Source: Atopomonas hussainii
Lineage (GTDB): Bacteria; Pseudomonadota; Gammaproteobacteria; Pseudomonadales; Pseudomonadaceae
Direction of reading: 5' to 3'
DNA length: 64,000 nucleotides
NCBI RefSeq assembly: GCF_900109735.1
Contig: NZ_FOAS01000002.1
Coordinates: 124,001-188,000, forward strand
In this document: one piece after another, positions 20,912 through 30,742 of the stretch
How the letters are laid out: each line of letters begins with the position of its first letter
Position numbering within the stretch: position 1 is the stretch's first letter
Made by a program: the position numbers and the translations under genes
Notes under the pieces: model-generated
The model's input: the letters and a program-made list of their open reading frames with translations, nothing else
Told to the model about the DNA's origin: nothing
Databases searched by the model: none

Positions 20912-23530
20912 ATGAAAAGCGCTGAAATCCGTGAAGCCTTCTTGCGTTTCTTTGAAGAAAAGGGCCATGCCCGTGTTGCCTCTAGTTCACTGATTCCGGC
21001 CAACGACCCGACCCTGCTGTTCACCAACGCCGGGATGAATCAGTTTAAAGACTGTTTCTTGGGTCTTGAGAAGCGCGCCTACACCCGCGCCACCACCAGC
21101 CAAAAGTGCGTGCGTGCCGGTGGCAAGCACAACGATTTGGAAAACGTCGGTTACACCGCACGTCACCACACCTTCTTTGAAATGCTGGGTAACTTCAGCT
21201 TTGGCGACTACTTCAAGCGTGACGCCATCCACTATGCGTGGGAATTTCTCACCAGCGAACAGTGGCTGAACCTGCCCAAAGACAAGCTCTGGGTCACCGT
21301 CTACGCCAGCGATGACGAAGCCTATGACATCTGGACGCAAGAAGTCGGCATCCCTGCAGAACGCATGGTGCGTATCGGCGACAACAAAGGCGCGCCGTAT
21401 GCCTCGGACAACTTCTGGGCGATGGGTGACACTGGTCCGTGCGGCCCGTGCACCGAAATCTTCTTCGACCACGGCGAACACATCTGGGGCGGCCCGCCTG
21501 GCTCGCCAGAAGAAGACGGCGACCGCTATATCGAAATTTGGAACAACGTGTTCATGCAGTTCAACCGCACCGCCGATGGCGTGATGCACCCGCTGCCAGC
21601 ACCCTCGGTGGATACCGGTATGGGCCTGGAGCGCATCAGCGCCGTGCTGCAGCATGTGAACTCCAACTACGAGATCGACCTGTTCCAAAGCCTGCTTAAC
21701 GCCGCCGCTCAAGCCATCGGCTGCGCCAATGAAGGCCAGGCCTCGCTGAAAGTGGTCGCCGACCATATTCGTTCGTGCAGCTTCTTGATTGCCGATGGCG
21801 TCACGCCGTCCAACGAAGGTCGTGGCTATGTGCTGCGCCGCATCATTCGTCGCGCTTGCCGTCACGGTAACAAGCTGGGTGCGCAGGGTGCCTTCTTCCA
21901 CAAGATCGTCGCCGCGCTGGTGGCCGAAATGGGCGATGCCTATGCCGAGCTGAAAAGCCAGCAAGGGCAGATCGAGCGCGTACTGAAAACCGAAGAAGAA
22001 CAGTTCGCCAAGACGCTCGACCAAGGCCTGAAAATTCTTGAGCAAGACTTGGCCGGCCTGAAAGGCCAAGTGATCCCCGGTGATGTGGTGTTCAAGCTGT
22101 ACGACACCTACGGCTTCCCGGTGGATTTGACCGCCGACATCGCCCGCGAGCGAGAGCTGTCGATTGACGAAGCCGGCTTCGAGCGTGAGATGGAAGCGCA
22201 GCGTGAGCGCGCGCGCTCGGCCAGCAACTTTGGTCTCGACTACAACAGCTTGGTGAAAGTTGATGCCGACACCCGTTTCGACGGTTACACCGCCGTGGCT
22301 GGCAGCGGCACCATCGTGGCCCTGTTTAAAGACGGCCAAGCGGTTGAGCAAATCAATGAAGGCGAGCAGGGCGTTGTGGTGCTGGATGCCACGCCGTTCT
22401 ATGCCGAGTCCGGTGGCCAAGTGGGCGACTGCGGCACCTTAACCGGCGCTGGCGTACGTTTCGACGTGCGCGACACCACCAAAGCCGGCGGCGCGCATTT
22501 GCACCACGGCATTGTGGCGCAAGGTAGCCTGAGTGTCGGTGCCAGCGTGAAGGCCGATGTGGCCGCGCAGGTGCGTCACGCCACCGCGCTCAATCACTCT
22601 GCCACCCACTTGCTGCACGCCGCGCTGCGTAATGTGCTGGGTGAGCATGTGCAACAGAAAGGCTCGTTGGTGGATAGCCAGCGCCTGCGCTTTGATTTCA
22701 GCCATTTCGAGGCCATCAAGCCCGAGCAGATCAAGGCACTGGAAGCGCAGGTGAATGCCGAGATTCGCAAGAACAGCGCGGTAGAAACCGAAGTTACCGA
22801 TATCGATGCCGCCAAAGCCAAAGGCGCTATGGCGCTGTTTGGTGAGAAGTACGGCGACAGCGTGCGTGTGCTGACCATGGGCGGCGGTTATTCGGTCGAG
22901 CTGTGTGGTGGTATTCATGCGCAGCGCACCGGCGACATCGGCCTGATCAAAATTATTAGCGAAGGCGGCGTAGCCGCTGGCGTGCGCCGTATCGAAGCGG
23001 TGACCGGCGAAGCCGCACTGGCGTACTTAAACGGCGCCGAAGACACCCTCAAAGAAGCCGCTGGCTTGGTCAAAGGCAGCCGCGACAATCTGCTCGATAA
23101 GCTCGGCGCGCTGCTCGATCGCAATCGTCAGCTGGAAAAAGAGCTCGAGCAGCTCAAGGCTAAGGCTGCTAGCGCCGCTGGCGATGATCTGGCCGGCCAA
23201 GCTAAAGACATTAATGGCGTGAAAGTACTCGCCGTGCAGCTCGACGGTTTAGACGGCAAAGCCTTGCTGGCGCTGGTCGATCAGTTGAAAAACAAGCTGG
23301 GCAGTGCGGTGATTTTGCTCGGCAGCGTGGCTGACGACAAAGTCGTGCTGGTCGCCGGCGTAACACAAGATTTGACCAAGCAATTCAAAGCCGGCGACTT
23401 GATGAAGCAAGCCGCTGCCGCTGTTGGCGGTAAAGGCGGCGGTCGTCCGGATATGGCGCAAGGGGGCGGTACCGATGCCGCCGCCTTGCCGCAAGCACTG
23501 GCGCTGGCTGAGGCCTTCGTCGCCGGTTGA
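20912..23530 (+). CDS. alaS: Alanyl-tRNA synthetase
   Basis: Charges tRNA-Ala with alanine; class II synthetase of 872 residues. Visible in order are the catalytic core ([67 protein letters not shown]), the editing domain with zinc residues [13 protein letters not shown] and [13 protein letters not shown], and the C-terminal oligomerisation/DHHA1 region ending [26 protein letters not shown] precedes the ATG at 20912. An earlier in-frame start at 20867 overlaps the promoter and is rejected. Order alaS-lysC-rsmA is as in other pseudomonads. Confidence 0.97.
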   Translation: MKSAEIREAFLRFFEEKGHARVASSSLIPANDPTLLFTNAGMNQFKDCFLGLEKRAYTRATTSQKCVRAGGKHNDLENVGYTARHHTFFEMLGNFSFGDYFKRDAIHYAWEFLTSEQWLNLPKDKLWVTVYASDDEAYDIWTQEVGIPAERMVRIGDNKGAPYASDNFWAMGDTGPCGPCTEIFFDHGEHIWGGPPGSPEEDGDRYIEIWNNVFMQFNRTADGVMHPLPAPSVDTGMGLERISAVLQHVNSNYEIDLFQSLLNAAAQAIGCANEGQASLKVVADHIRSCSFLIADGVTPSNEGRGYVLRRIIRRACRHGNKLGAQGAFFHKIVAALVAEMGDAYAELKSQQGQIERVLKTEEEQFAKTLDQGLKILEQDLAGLKGQVIPGDVVFKLYDTYGFPVDLTADIARERELSIDEAGFEREMEAQRERARSASNFGLDYNSLVKVDADTRFDGYTAVAGSGTIVALFKDGQAVEQINEGEQGVVVLDATPFYAESGGQVGDCGTLTGAGVRFDVRDTTKAGGAHLHHGIVAQGSLSVGASVKADVAAQVRHATALNHSATHLLHAALRNVLGEHVQQKGSLVDSQRLRFDFSHFEAIKPEQIKALEAQVNAEIRKNSAVETEVTDIDAAKAKGAMALFGEKYGDSVRVLTMGGGYSVELCGGIHAQRTGDIGLIKIISEGGVAAGVRRIEAVTGEAALAYLNGAEDTLKEAAGLVKGSRDNLLDKLGALLDRNRQLEKELEQLKAKAASAAGDDLAGQAKDINGVKVLAVQLDGLDGKALLALVDQLKNKLGSAVILLGSVADDKVVLVAGVTQDLTKQFKAGDLMKQAAAAVGGKGGGRPDMAQGGGTDAAALPQALALAEAFVAG

Positions 23531-23537
23531 TTTTCTT

Positions 23538-23568
23538 GCGCTCGGTCTACGCCCGCCGAGCGCGTTTT
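23538..23568 (+). terminator. Stem-loop after alaS
   Basis: GCGCTCGG (23538-23545) pairs with CCGAGCGC (23556-23563), 10-base loop, then GTTTTG. A likely terminator, perhaps leaky because lysC starts 44 bases later. Confidence 0.7.
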
Positions 23569-23611
23569 GCCCAGTAAGGCAGCTGAGGGCGGTGTTGCAA
23601 GGGGATACGCA

Positions 23612-24844
23612 GTGGCACTGATCGTACAGAAGTTTGGCGGCACCTCCGTGGGCTCGGTCGAGCGCATCGAGGCGGTTGCTGAAAAGCTAAAGAAGTTCCG
23701 CGAAGCCGGTGATGATCTGGTCGTGGTGGTTTCCGCCATGAGCGGTGAAACCAATCGCCTGATCGAGCTGGCTAAGCAGGTGATGGAACAGCCCGACCCG
23801 CGCGAGCTGGATGTGATGGTTTCCACCGGTGAGCAAGTGACTATTGGCCTGCTGGCCATGGCGCTGAAAAAACGCGGTGTACCGGCGGTGTCTTACACCG
23901 GTAACCAAGTGCGCATTCTCACCGACAGTGCACATACCAAAGCGCGTATCCAAAAGATTGATGACGAGCGCATTCGCGCCGACTTGGCTGAAGGCAAGGT
24001 CGTGGTGGTCGCCGGTTTCCAAGGCGTCGACGAAAACGGCAGCATCACCACGCTGGGTCGCGGTGGTTCGGACACCACCGGCGTGGCCTTAGCCGCAGCG
24101 CTGAAAGCCGACGAATGCCAGATCTACACCGACGTCGATGGCGTTTACACCACCGATCCGCGTGTGGTGCCAGCGGCGCGTCGCTTAGAAAAAATCACCT
24201 TCGAAGAAATGCTGGAAATGGCCAGCTTGGGCTCGAAAGTGTTGCAAATCCGCTCGGTTGAATTCGCCGGCAAATACAATGTCCCGCTGCGCGTGCTGCA
24301 CAGCTTCAAGGAGGGTCCGGGTACCCTCATTACCCTTGATGACGAGGAATCCATGGAACAGCCGATCATTTCCGGTATCGCCTTTAACCGCGACGAAGCC
24401 AAACTGACCGTACGTGGCGTGCCGGATATTCCGGGCGTAGCGTTCAAGATTCTTGGCCCGGTGAGCGCGGCGAACATTGAAGTCGACATGATCGTGCAGA
24501 ACGTCTCGCAAGACGGCACCACCGACTTCACCTTCACCGTGCACCGCAACGACTACAACAACGCGCTGGAAATCTTGAAAAAGACCGCCGGGGAAATCGG
24601 CGCGCGTGAAACCATTGGCGATACCAAGATCGCCAAGGTGTCGATCGTGGGTGTGGGCATGCGTTCGCACGCCGGTGTGGCCAGCAAGATGTTTGAAGCG
24701 CTGGCCAAGGAAAGCATCAACATTCAGTTGATCTCCACCTCAGAAATCAAAGTGTCTGTGGTGATCGAAGAGAAATACCTAGAGTTGGCTGTGCGTGCAC
24801 TGCACACCGCATTCGAGCTGGACAGCCCCGTACAAGCGGGTTAA
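23612..24844 (+). CDS. lysC: Aspartate kinase LysC
   Basis: Phosphorylates aspartate, opening the lysine, threonine and methionine pathway. It has 410 residues from the GTG at 23612, which has AAGGGGAT upstream and gives the invariant VQKFGGTSVG N-terminus; a start at 23567 would add 15 unrelated residues. The kinase domain shows VVSAMSGETNRL, STGEQVTIGLLAMAL and TLGRGGSDTTGVALAAAL, followed by two ACT domains for feedback control by lysine/threonine (residues 265-335 and 340-410). An internal in-frame ATG at 24353 could give a separate 163-residue beta subunit, as in Bacillus and Corynebacterium enzymes. Confidence 0.96.
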   Translation: MALIVQKFGGTSVGSVERIEAVAEKLKKFREAGDDLVVVVSAMSGETNRLIELAKQVMEQPDPRELDVMVSTGEQVTIGLLAMALKKRGVPAVSYTGNQVRILTDSAHTKARIQKIDDERIRADLAEGKVVVVAGFQGVDENGSITTLGRGGSDTTGVALAAALKADECQIYTDVDGVYTTDPRVVPAARRLEKITFEEMLEMASLGSKVLQIRSVEFAGKYNVPLRVLHSFKEGPGTLITLDDEESMEQPIISGIAFNRDEAKLTVRGVPDIPGVAFKILGPVSAANIEVDMIVQNVSQDGTTDFTFTVHRNDYNNALEILKKTAGEIGARETIGDTKIAKVSIVGVGMRSHAGVASKMFEALAKESINIQLISTSEIKVSVVIEEKYLELAVRALHTAFELDSPVQAG

Positions 24845-24851
24845 CGCCAGC

Positions 24852-24888
24852 AAAAAAGGCGCGACTTCAGGCAGTCGCGCCTTTTTTC
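24852..24888 (+). terminator. Strong terminator of lysC
   Basis: AAAAAAGGCGCGACT (24852-24866) pairs perfectly with AGTCGCGCCTTTTTT (24873-24887), loop TCAGGC. A 15-base stem with A and T arms, typical intrinsic terminator, possibly active in both directions. Confidence 0.93.
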
Positions 24889-25020
24889 TTGAACTGGGCA
24901 AACTTTCCTTTTGCCCAGACTCAACGATACTTCTAAGAGGCCGTGTTGAAATGGTCCGCCTGACTGACTTTACTTTTTTTGCAGACTAAAACTTCCCGGG
25001 AAGGGAAAGGAGATAAGGAA

Positions 25021-25206
25021 ATGCTGATTCTGACTCGTCGAGTTGGCGAAACCCTGATGGTCGGTGACGAAGTCACCATCACCGTGCTCGGCGTAAAGGG
25101 CAATCAGGTGCGCATTGGTGTAAACGCCCCGAAAGAAGTGGCCGTGCACCGTGAAGAAATTTATCAACGTATTCAAAAAGAAAAAGAGAACGAACCAAAC
25201 CACTAA
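25021..25206 (+). CDS. rsmA: Carbon storage/secondary metabolism regulator RsmA (CsrA)
   Basis: Small RNA-binding dimer that represses translation by covering GGA motifs in mRNA leaders; part of the Gac/Rsm system of pseudomonads. It has 61 residues: [20 protein letters not shown], then [20 protein letters not shown] and [10 protein letters not shown], which contains the conserved Arg44 needed for RNA binding. AAGGAG lies 8 bases before the ATG at 25021; upstream in-frame starts are not plausible. It follows lysC after a terminator, so it has its own promoter in the 130-base gap, which I could not assign. Confidence 0.96.
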   Translation: MLILTRRVGETLMVGDEVTITVLGVKGNQVRIGVNAPKEVAVHREEIYQRIQKEKENEPNH

Positions 25207-25225
25207 TTTTGTTGAATTTTTTGCT

Positions 25226-25253
25226 TTGCAATTGGGGTGAACATGAGTATCAT
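25226..25253 (+). promoter_or_regulatory. Promoter of tRNA-Ser
   Basis: TTGCAA (25226-25231) and TATCAT (25248-25253) are 16 bases apart, and the tRNA begins 12 bases after the -10. A GC-rich discriminator (GCGCCCC) follows, as expected for stringently controlled genes. Confidence 0.65.
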
Positions 25254-25265
25254 GCGCCCCGTTGC

Positions 25266-25356
25266 GGTGAGGTGGCCGAGAGGCCGAAGGCGCTCCCCTG
25301 CTAAGGGAGTACACCTCAAAAGGGTGTCGAGGGTTCGAATCCCTCCCTCACCGCCA
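25266..25356 (+). tRNA. tRNA-Ser (anticodon GCU)
   Basis: A 91-base class II tRNA with an encoded CCA end. GGTGAGG pairs with CCTCACC in the acceptor stem. The anticodon loop reads CTGCTAA with stem CTCCC/GGGAG. The long variable arm (TACACCTCAAAAGGGTGT) and T loop GGTTCGAATCC are clear. It reads AGC/AGU codons. It follows rsmA as in P. aeruginosa. Confidence 0.97.
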
Positions 25357-25459
25357 TCCCTTTTCTTGTTATAGCCAAGTGTTTTAACAAGGGTCGGGAA
25401 AGCAAGTTTTGAAGAGTTCAGAAATCACCTAAGTTTCTGAAAAATCTGAAAAAAGTTGC

Positions 25460-25487
25460 TTGACAGTGAAGCGTAACACTCTATAAT
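25460..25487 (+). promoter_or_regulatory. Strong sigma-70 promoter of tRNA-Arg
   Basis: Consensus TTGACA (25460-25465) and TATAAT (25482-25487) are separated by 16 bases, followed by a GC-rich discriminator. The tRNA starts 15 bases after the -10. Confidence 0.9.
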
Positions 25488-25501
25488 GCGCACCACGAAA
25501 C

Positions 25502-25578
25502 GCATCCGTAGCTCAGCTGGATAGAGTACTCGGCTACGAACCGAGCGGTCAGAGGTTCGAATCCTCTCGGATGCGCCA
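25502..25578 (+). tRNA. tRNA-Arg (anticodon ACG)
   Basis: A 77-base tRNA with an encoded CCA. GCATCCG pairs with CGGATGC; the D arm is GCTCAGCTGGATAGAGT; the anticodon stem-loop is CTCGGCTACGAACCGAG; the T arm is AGAGGTTCGAATCCTCT. The A34 would be edited to inosine to read CGU/CGC/CGA. Confidence 0.97.
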
Positions 25579-25583
25579 AATAG

Positions 25584-25614
25584 AAAAGGGCTTGCAGCAA
25601 TGCAAGCCCTTTTT
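25584..25614 (+). terminator. Terminator of tRNA-Arg
   Basis: AAAAGGGCTTGCA (25584-25596) pairs with TGCAAGCCCTTTT (25601-25613), loop GCAA, followed by further Ts. It starts six bases after the tRNA CCA end. Confidence 0.93.
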
Positions 25615-25718
25615 CTTTGTCTGCTGTTTTTGTCACGCGTGCTGGGTATGCTGGCCGGCGTTCAGGTTCGGTTCAGGCATGCTGGCGTAAGCTGCCCGGC
25701 GAACCCGTGGAGGCCGTT

Positions 25719-27152
25719 ATGCATCAGCCAGGCAACAATCTCACTCAACAAGCCCGTTTGGATGAAGTGCGCGACGCTTTACTGCGTTTGCACCGTCTGG
25801 ATGAGTTGGCGCATCGCCAGCATGGCCTGCAACCAGAACGTGTTGAGCTACTCAGCCACCGTCAGGCCCTGGTCGACTTAGAGCGCCGCCTAGCCCCGCT
25901 GCATCCAGCGGATATCGCCGATGTGCTGGAAGCCTTGCCGCTCAATGAGCGCTTATTGGTTTGGCAGCATCTGCGTCCAGCGCTGTATGGCGAGGTGCTG
26001 CTGGAAGTCTCTGATGCGGTGCGTGAGCATCTGCTGGAGCAAATGGATGACGCCGCCATCCTGCAGGTGGCGGAGCATTTGGCCCCGGATGAGCTGGCCG
26101 ATCTGGCTCAAGACCTGTCGCGGCGTACCTTGCGTGAGTTGTTCGATAACCTAGATGTAGCGCGCCGTGCCCGATTGCGCTCGGCACTGTCGTATCGCGA
26201 GGATCAAGTCGGCGCCTTGATGGATTTCGAGCTGCCGAGCATTCGTGAGGACGTCAGCCTAGAAACCGTGCTGCGCTATCTGCGGCGCTTTAAAGAGCTG
26301 CCCGAGCACACTGACAAGTTGTTTGTGGTTAATGAGGGCGGTCAGTTGGTGGGGGTCCTGCCGCTGCGCCGTTTGTTGGTGGCTGACCCCGAACGGCTGG
26401 TGAGTGAGGTCATGGCCAAGGAGCCGGTGACATTTGCCCCTGAAGATGACGCCGACGATGCCGCCGAAGCTTTCGAGCGCTATGACCTGATTACCGCCCC
26501 GGTGGTCGATCACCAACAGCGTTTGGTGGGGCGTTTGGTGGTCGATGAAGTGCTCGACCATATCCGCGAAGAAAGTCAGCAAGAAGCCCTGCAGCGCGCC
26601 GGCCTGCGCGAGGAAGAAGATATCTTCGCCGGCGTGTGGCGCTCGGTGCGCAACCGTTGGGGTTGGCTGGCGATCAATCTGGTCACAGCGTTTATTGCCT
26701 CGCGGGTGATCGATGCCTTTGAGGGCACCATCGAGCAATTGGTGGCCCTAGCGGCGCTGATGCCGATTGTCGCCGGCATCGGCGGCAACTCGGGCAACCA
26801 AACCATCACCATGATCGTGCGTTCTTTGGCGCTGGACCAAGTCGATACCAGCCATACCCGCCGCTTGTTGCTCAAAGAGCTAGGGGTGGGGCTGGCCAAT
26901 GGCATGATTTGGGGTGGCGTGTTGGGCTTAGTCGCCTGGCTGTTGTACGACAGCCCCATGCTGGGCCTAGTGATGACCGCGGCGATGACCCTTAACTTGC
27001 TGCTGGCGGCGTTGATGGGGGTGCTCATCCCTATGCTGCAGGTGCGCTTGCGCCGCGACCCGGCGCTGGGTTCTAGCGTGATCATCACGGCGATGACCGA
27101 CAGCGGCGGCTTCTTTATCTTTCTCGGACTGGCCAGTCTGTTCTTGCTCTAA
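25719..27152 (+). CDS. mgtE: Magnesium transporter MgtE
   Basis: Magnesium channel/transporter of 477 residues. Domains in order are an N-terminal helical MgtE_N domain (residues about 50-160), a pair of CBS domains (about 165-290, for example LFVVNEGGQLVGVLPLRRLL) that close the pore when magnesium is high, and five membrane helices (about 310-477). The pore signature is MPIVAGIGGNSGNQTITMIV. I chose the ATG at 25719, preceded by GGAGG, because the frame upstream runs back into the tRNA-Arg terminator. A complex hairpin terminator follows directly. Confidence 0.94.
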   Translation: MHQPGNNLTQQARLDEVRDALLRLHRLDELAHRQHGLQPERVELLSHRQALVDLERRLAPLHPADIADVLEALPLNERLLVWQHLRPALYGEVLLEVSDAVREHLLEQMDDAAILQVAEHLAPDELADLAQDLSRRTLRELFDNLDVARRARLRSALSYREDQVGALMDFELPSIREDVSLETVLRYLRRFKELPEHTDKLFVVNEGGQLVGVLPLRRLLVADPERLVSEVMAKEPVTFAPEDDADDAAEAFERYDLITAPVVDHQQRLVGRLVVDEVLDHIREESQQEALQRAGLREEEDIFAGVWRSVRNRWGWLAINLVTAFIASRVIDAFEGTIEQLVALAALMPIVAGIGGNSGNQTITMIVRSLALDQVDTSHTRRLLLKELGVGLANGMIWGGVLGLVAWLLYDSPMLGLVMTAAMTLNLLLAALMGVLIPMLQVRLRRDPALGSSVIITAMTDSGGFFIFLGLASLFLL

Positions 27153-27161
27153 CCTGGCGCT

Positions 27162-27206
27162 GGCTTGGCTAGAAAAAACGCCAAGCCCAGGCGTGTCGTT
27201 TTTTCA
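27162..27206 (+). terminator. Terminator after mgtE with alternative pairings
   Basis: GGCTTGGC (27162-27169) can pair with GCCAAGCC (27180-27187). Alternatively GAAAAAACG (27172-27180) can pair with CGTTTTTTC (27197-27205) enclosing a small GGC stem. The final run of Ts supports termination. Confidence 0.72.
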
Positions 27207-27357
27207 TATGAATAGGTCGAAAATTGATCCAAGAGGTTTGCCAGTACCTAGGGGGTGGGGTAAGGTTCTGGCGGTTTTACCGTTGCGATATTCACCATGG
27301 GGTATCGTGCATCGATAAGAAAGTACGGCCAGCGAGCCGTCGCCTTTTGGAGCTTTC

Positions 27358-27621
27358 ATGACTGCCAACGAGCTTCTCCTAGAAGGGTTCGAACTCATGC
27401 TGCTTGGCATGGGTATCGTTTTCTCCTTTCTCATTCTGCTGATCTTTGCCACCAAAGCCATGTCGGCCTTGGTGACCCGCTTTGCGCCGACGCCTGCGCC
27501 GGTGATTAAAGCGGCACCGAAGAAGGTCGCTGCTGCCGGGGCTGCCGCACCCGAGCAAGATGCCGAACTGTTGGCCGTTTTGCAGGCCGCCATTAGCCAG
27601 CACCGCGCACGTCGCGGCTGA
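27358..27621 (+). CDS. oadG: Oxaloacetate decarboxylase gamma subunit OadG
   Basis: Small membrane subunit (87 residues) of the sodium-pumping oxaloacetate decarboxylase; it holds the complex together and in known enzymes binds zinc through its C-terminal tail. One membrane helix is visible at about residues 13-35 (MLLGMGIVFSFLILLIFATK). An Ala/Pro-rich linker follows, then a soluble tail ending ISQHRARRG. The order gamma-alpha-beta with close spacing (25 and 12 bases) is that of classic oad operons. No clear promoter was identified in the 150 bases upstream. Confidence 0.9.
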   Translation: MTANELLLEGFELMLLGMGIVFSFLILLIFATKAMSALVTRFAPTPAPVIKAAPKKVAAAGAAAPEQDAELLAVLQAAISQHRARRG

Positions 27622-27646
27622 TCGTTTTATTTTGGGGAGCGTTTAA

Positions 27647-29422
27647 ATGACTCAAGCGAAAAAGCCGCTAGGTATCACCGATGTGGTGCTGCGCGATGCG
27701 CACCAATCTATTCTGGCCACGCGTATGCGTTTGGCCGACATGCTGCCGATTGCCGAGAAGCTCGATAAGGTCGGCTTCTGGTCGTTGGAGACTTGGGGTG
27801 GGGCGACTTTCGACTCGTGCATCCGCTACTTGGGCGAAGACCCGTGGGAGCGCATCCGCGAACTGAAAAAAGCCATGCCCAACACCCCTCAGCAAATGCT
27901 CCTGCGCGGGCAAAACCTGTTGGGCTATCGCCACTACGCCGATGACGTGGTGGAAAAGTTCGTTGAGCGCGCCGCCACCAATGGCGTAGACGTGTTCCGC
28001 GTGTTCGATGCGATGAACGACCCACGCAACCTCGACACCGCACTCAAAGCAGTCAAGAAGCAGGGCAAGCACGCGCAAGGTACGATTTCTTACACCACCA
28101 GCGCTGTGCATACGCTGGATATGTGGGTTGATCTGGCCAAGCAAATCGAAGACATGGGCGCCGACTCGGTGGCCATTAAAGACATGGCCGGTATCCTCAC
28201 GCCTTATGTGTCGTTTGAGTTGGTATCGCGCTTAAAGAGCAGCTTGTCGATTCCGGTGCAGCTGCACTGCCATGCCACCGCTGGGCTTTCCAGTGCGGCC
28301 ATTCTTAAGGCCGTTGAAGCGGGTGTGGATGCGGTGGATGCGGCGATTTCCTCGCTGTCGATGACCTACGGCCACTCGCCAACCGAGTCGATTGTTGCGA
28401 TGTTCCAAGGTACCGACCGTGACACTGGCTTAGATCTCAACCTGTTGGAAGAGATCGCCGCGTATTTCCGCGATGTGCGCAAGAAGTACGCCAAGTTTGA
28501 AGGCAACCTGAAAGGCGTCGATTCGCGCATTCTGGTCGCCCAAGTGCCGGGCGGCATGCTCACCAACATGGAAAACCAGCTGCGCGAGCAGGGCGCCTCG
28601 GGCAAGTTTGACGAAGTGCTGCAAGAAATCCCGCGTGTGCGTGAGGATTTAGGTTTTATCCCGCTGGTAACACCAACCTCGCAAATCGTTGGTACCCAAG
28701 CGGTGATCAACGTGCTCACTGGCGAGCGCTATAAGTCGATCACCAAAGAAACCGCAGGCGTGCTCAAGGGCGAATACGGCGCAGCGCCGGCGGCTTACAA
28801 CGCTGAACTGCAAGCGCGCGTGCTGGATGGCGCCGAGGCCATCACCTGTCGCCCGGCTGATCTGCTGGAGCCAGAAATGGACAAGCTGACTGCCGAAGTC
28901 ACCAGCGAAGCGAAGAGCAAGGGCATCAAGCTTGCCGCCGAGGTGATCGACGATGTGCTGACCGTGGCGCTGTTCCCGCAGATTGGCATGAAGTTCCTTG
29001 AGAACCGTGGCAACCCAGAGGCCTTCGAGCCCGTGCCGACTGGCCAAGAAACTGTGGCCCGTGAAGCCGGTAAGCCAGAGGTCTACACCGTTAACGTCAG
29101 CGGCAAGAGCTACGTGGTGGAAGTTAGCGACGGCGGCGATATCAGCGGCATCAAGGCTGTGGGTGGCGCTGCCAGTGCCCCGGCGCCGGTGGCCGCACCC
29201 AGTGGTGATGGCGAGCCGCAAAGCGCGCCATTGGCCGGCAACATCTTCAAGGTGCTGGTGCAGCCAGGCCAAGAGGTGGAAGACGGCGAGCTGGTGATGA
29301 TTCTCGAAGCCATGAAAATGGAAACCGAAATCCGCGCCTTTAAGGCCGGCACTGTGGCCAGTGTGAACGTCAAGGTCGGCGATGCCGTGTCCGTTGGCGA
29401 TACCCTGCTGACCATCGCTTAA
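27647..29422 (+). CDS. oadA: Oxaloacetate decarboxylase alpha subunit OadA
   Basis: Carboxyltransferase and biotin carrier: moves the carboxyl group of oxaloacetate to biotin. It has 591 residues. The N-terminal TIM barrel shows [53 protein letters not shown] and [19 protein letters not shown], the last two holding the metal and catalytic Lys. A Pro/Ala linker leads to a biotinyl domain with [19 protein letters not shown]; Lys557 in AMKM is the biotinylation site. GGGGAGCG precedes the ATG. With OadB and OadG beside it, the sodium-pump enzyme is more likely than a pyruvate carboxylase subunit. Confidence 0.94.
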   Translation: MTQAKKPLGITDVVLRDAHQSILATRMRLADMLPIAEKLDKVGFWSLETWGGATFDSCIRYLGEDPWERIRELKKAMPNTPQQMLLRGQNLLGYRHYADDVVEKFVERAATNGVDVFRVFDAMNDPRNLDTALKAVKKQGKHAQGTISYTTSAVHTLDMWVDLAKQIEDMGADSVAIKDMAGILTPYVSFELVSRLKSSLSIPVQLHCHATAGLSSAAILKAVEAGVDAVDAAISSLSMTYGHSPTESIVAMFQGTDRDTGLDLNLLEEIAAYFRDVRKKYAKFEGNLKGVDSRILVAQVPGGMLTNMENQLREQGASGKFDEVLQEIPRVREDLGFIPLVTPTSQIVGTQAVINVLTGERYKSITKETAGVLKGEYGAAPAAYNAELQARVLDGAEAITCRPADLLEPEMDKLTAEVTSEAKSKGIKLAAEVIDDVLTVALFPQIGMKFLENRGNPEAFEPVPTGQETVAREAGKPEVYTVNVSGKSYVVEVSDGGDISGIKAVGGAASAPAPVAAPSGDGEPQSAPLAGNIFKVLVQPGQEVEDGELVMILEAMKMETEIRAFKAGTVASVNVKVGDAVSVGDTLLTIA

Positions 29423-29434
29423 GGGGACTGCAGC

Positions 29435-30574
29435 ATGGATAAGTTGTTGCAGCTTTGGCACAACACGGGGATTTACCACCTCGAGTTTGGCCAGTTTTTG
29501 ATGATCAGCGTGTGCGCGGGATTGATCTGTCTCGCGATTAAAAAGGGCTTCGAGCCCTTGCTGCTGATTCCGATTGGCTTTGGCGGCATTCTGGCCAACA
29601 TTCCAGTGGCTAACATGGCGGAAGGCGCGGGCTTGCTACACCTGCTGTATGAGGTTGGCCTGCCGACCACTGTGTTCCCGCTGATGATCTTTATGGGCGT
29701 CGGTGCGATGACCGACTTCGGGCCTATGCTGGCCAACCCGAAAACCTTGCTGCTTGGTGCTGCCGCGCAGTTCGGTATTTTCGGCACCTTGCTGGGTGCC
29801 TTGGCGCTGGCCGCTGCCGGTATTCCGGGCATGGACTTCAGCCTGCAAGAAGCCGCGTCGATTGCGATTATCGGCGGGGCCGACGGCCCAACGTCGATCT
29901 TCGTGACCTCGAAGCTGGCGCCTGATTTGCTCGGTCCGATTGCTGTGGCTGCCTACTCCTACATGGCTTTGGTGCCGCTGTTGCAGCCGCCGATCATGCG
30001 TGCGCTGACCACTAAGGAAGAGCGCGCCATCGTGATGACGCAGCTGCGTCCGGTGTCGCAAACCGAGAAGATCGTCTTCCCCATCGTGCTGTGCTTGCTG
30101 ATTGGTATGTTGCTGCCAGACGCCGCGCCGCTGGTGGGCATGTTCTGCTTCGGTAACTTGCTGCGCGAGTCCGGTGTGGTTGAGCGCTTGGCGGATACCG
30201 CCCGCAACGCGCTGATCAACATTGTCACCATCGCGCTGGGTTTAACCGTGGGTGCCAAGCTGTCGGCAGAAGCCTTCCTGCAGATCAAAACCCTCGGCAT
30301 CATGGTGCTGGGTATGGTGGCCTTCTGTGGTGGTACCGCTGCAGGGGTGATCATGGCGAAGATCATGAACAAGTTCAGTAAGACACCGATTAACCCGCTG
30401 ATTGGCTCGGCCGGTGTGTCGGCGGTGCCGATGGCAGCGCGGGTGTCGAACAAGGTAGGCCTTGAGGCCAACCCGCAGAACTTCCTGTTGATGCATGCCA
30501 TGGGCCCGAACGTGGCTGGGGTGATTGGCTCTGCGGTGGCAGCCGGTGTGCTGCTGACGTTTGCAGCAGGCTAG
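29435..30574 (+). CDS. oadB: Oxaloacetate decarboxylase beta subunit OadB (sodium pump)
   Basis: Integral membrane subunit (379 residues, roughly nine helices) that decarboxylates carboxybiotin and exports sodium ions. The family core [20 protein letters not shown] contains the essential Asp of region IIIa, and [20 protein letters not shown] is the conserved region IV. Compared with many OadB proteins (about 430 residues) it is at the short end, lacking some N-terminal residues, but all core motifs are intact. AAGGGGA lies upstream of the ATG. A hairpin terminator follows 21 bases after the stop. Confidence 0.94.
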   Translation: MDKLLQLWHNTGIYHLEFGQFLMISVCAGLICLAIKKGFEPLLLIPIGFGGILANIPVANMAEGAGLLHLLYEVGLPTTVFPLMIFMGVGAMTDFGPMLANPKTLLLGAAAQFGIFGTLLGALALAAAGIPGMDFSLQEAASIAIIGGADGPTSIFVTSKLAPDLLGPIAVAAYSYMALVPLLQPPIMRALTTKEERAIVMTQLRPVSQTEKIVFPIVLCLLIGMLLPDAAPLVGMFCFGNLLRESGVVERLADTARNALINIVTIALGLTVGAKLSAEAFLQIKTLGIMVLGMVAFCGGTAAGVIMAKIMNKFSKTPINPLIGSAGVSAVPMAARVSNKVGLEANPQNFLLMHAMGPNVAGVIGSAVAAGVLLTFAAG

Positions 30575-30595
30575 TTAATCGCTGGTGGTTATGTA

Positions 30596-30619
30596 CAAGG
30601 CGCCTTAGGGCGCCTTGTT
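30596..30619 (+). terminator. Terminator of oadGAB
   Basis: CAAGGCGCC (30596-30604) pairs with GGCGCCTTG (30609-30617), loop TTAG, followed by TTGCTTT. Good stem, moderate T tract. Confidence 0.78.
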
Positions 30620-30650
30620 GCTTTGGGCGATGCGCTGGCTATTCATCAGA

Positions 30651-30710
30651 TATGTCGATATTAATGATGGTTTTTTTGTGCTTTTTTATCGATATATCGC
30701 TAGGTATTGT
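30651..30710 (+). promoter_or_regulatory. Possible operator/promoter of azoR
   Basis: TCGATAT occurs at 30655-30661 and 30689-30695. The second copy is part of the perfect palindrome CGATATATCG (30690-30699). TATTGT at 30705-30710 could be a -10. The AT-rich repeats stand out from the surrounding GC-rich DNA and resemble a binding site for a small regulator; which one is unknown. Confidence 0.4.
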
Positions 30711-30742
30711 GGCTGCACAGTCACTGACCGAGGTATCTCGCC

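Noticed and set aside
20987-22420. Long open frame on the minus strand inside alaS
   Set aside because: It lies wholly opposite the certain alaS gene, has His/Gly/Val-rich shadow composition and no ribosome site. The same holds for long minus-strand frames inside acsA (5588-6622), the RND pump (45893-47101) and aruB (18251-18994).
25266-25578. Integration site for a genomic island at the two tRNA genes
   Set aside because: No integrase, no repeated tRNA 3' end and no foreign genes follow; mgtE comes directly after.
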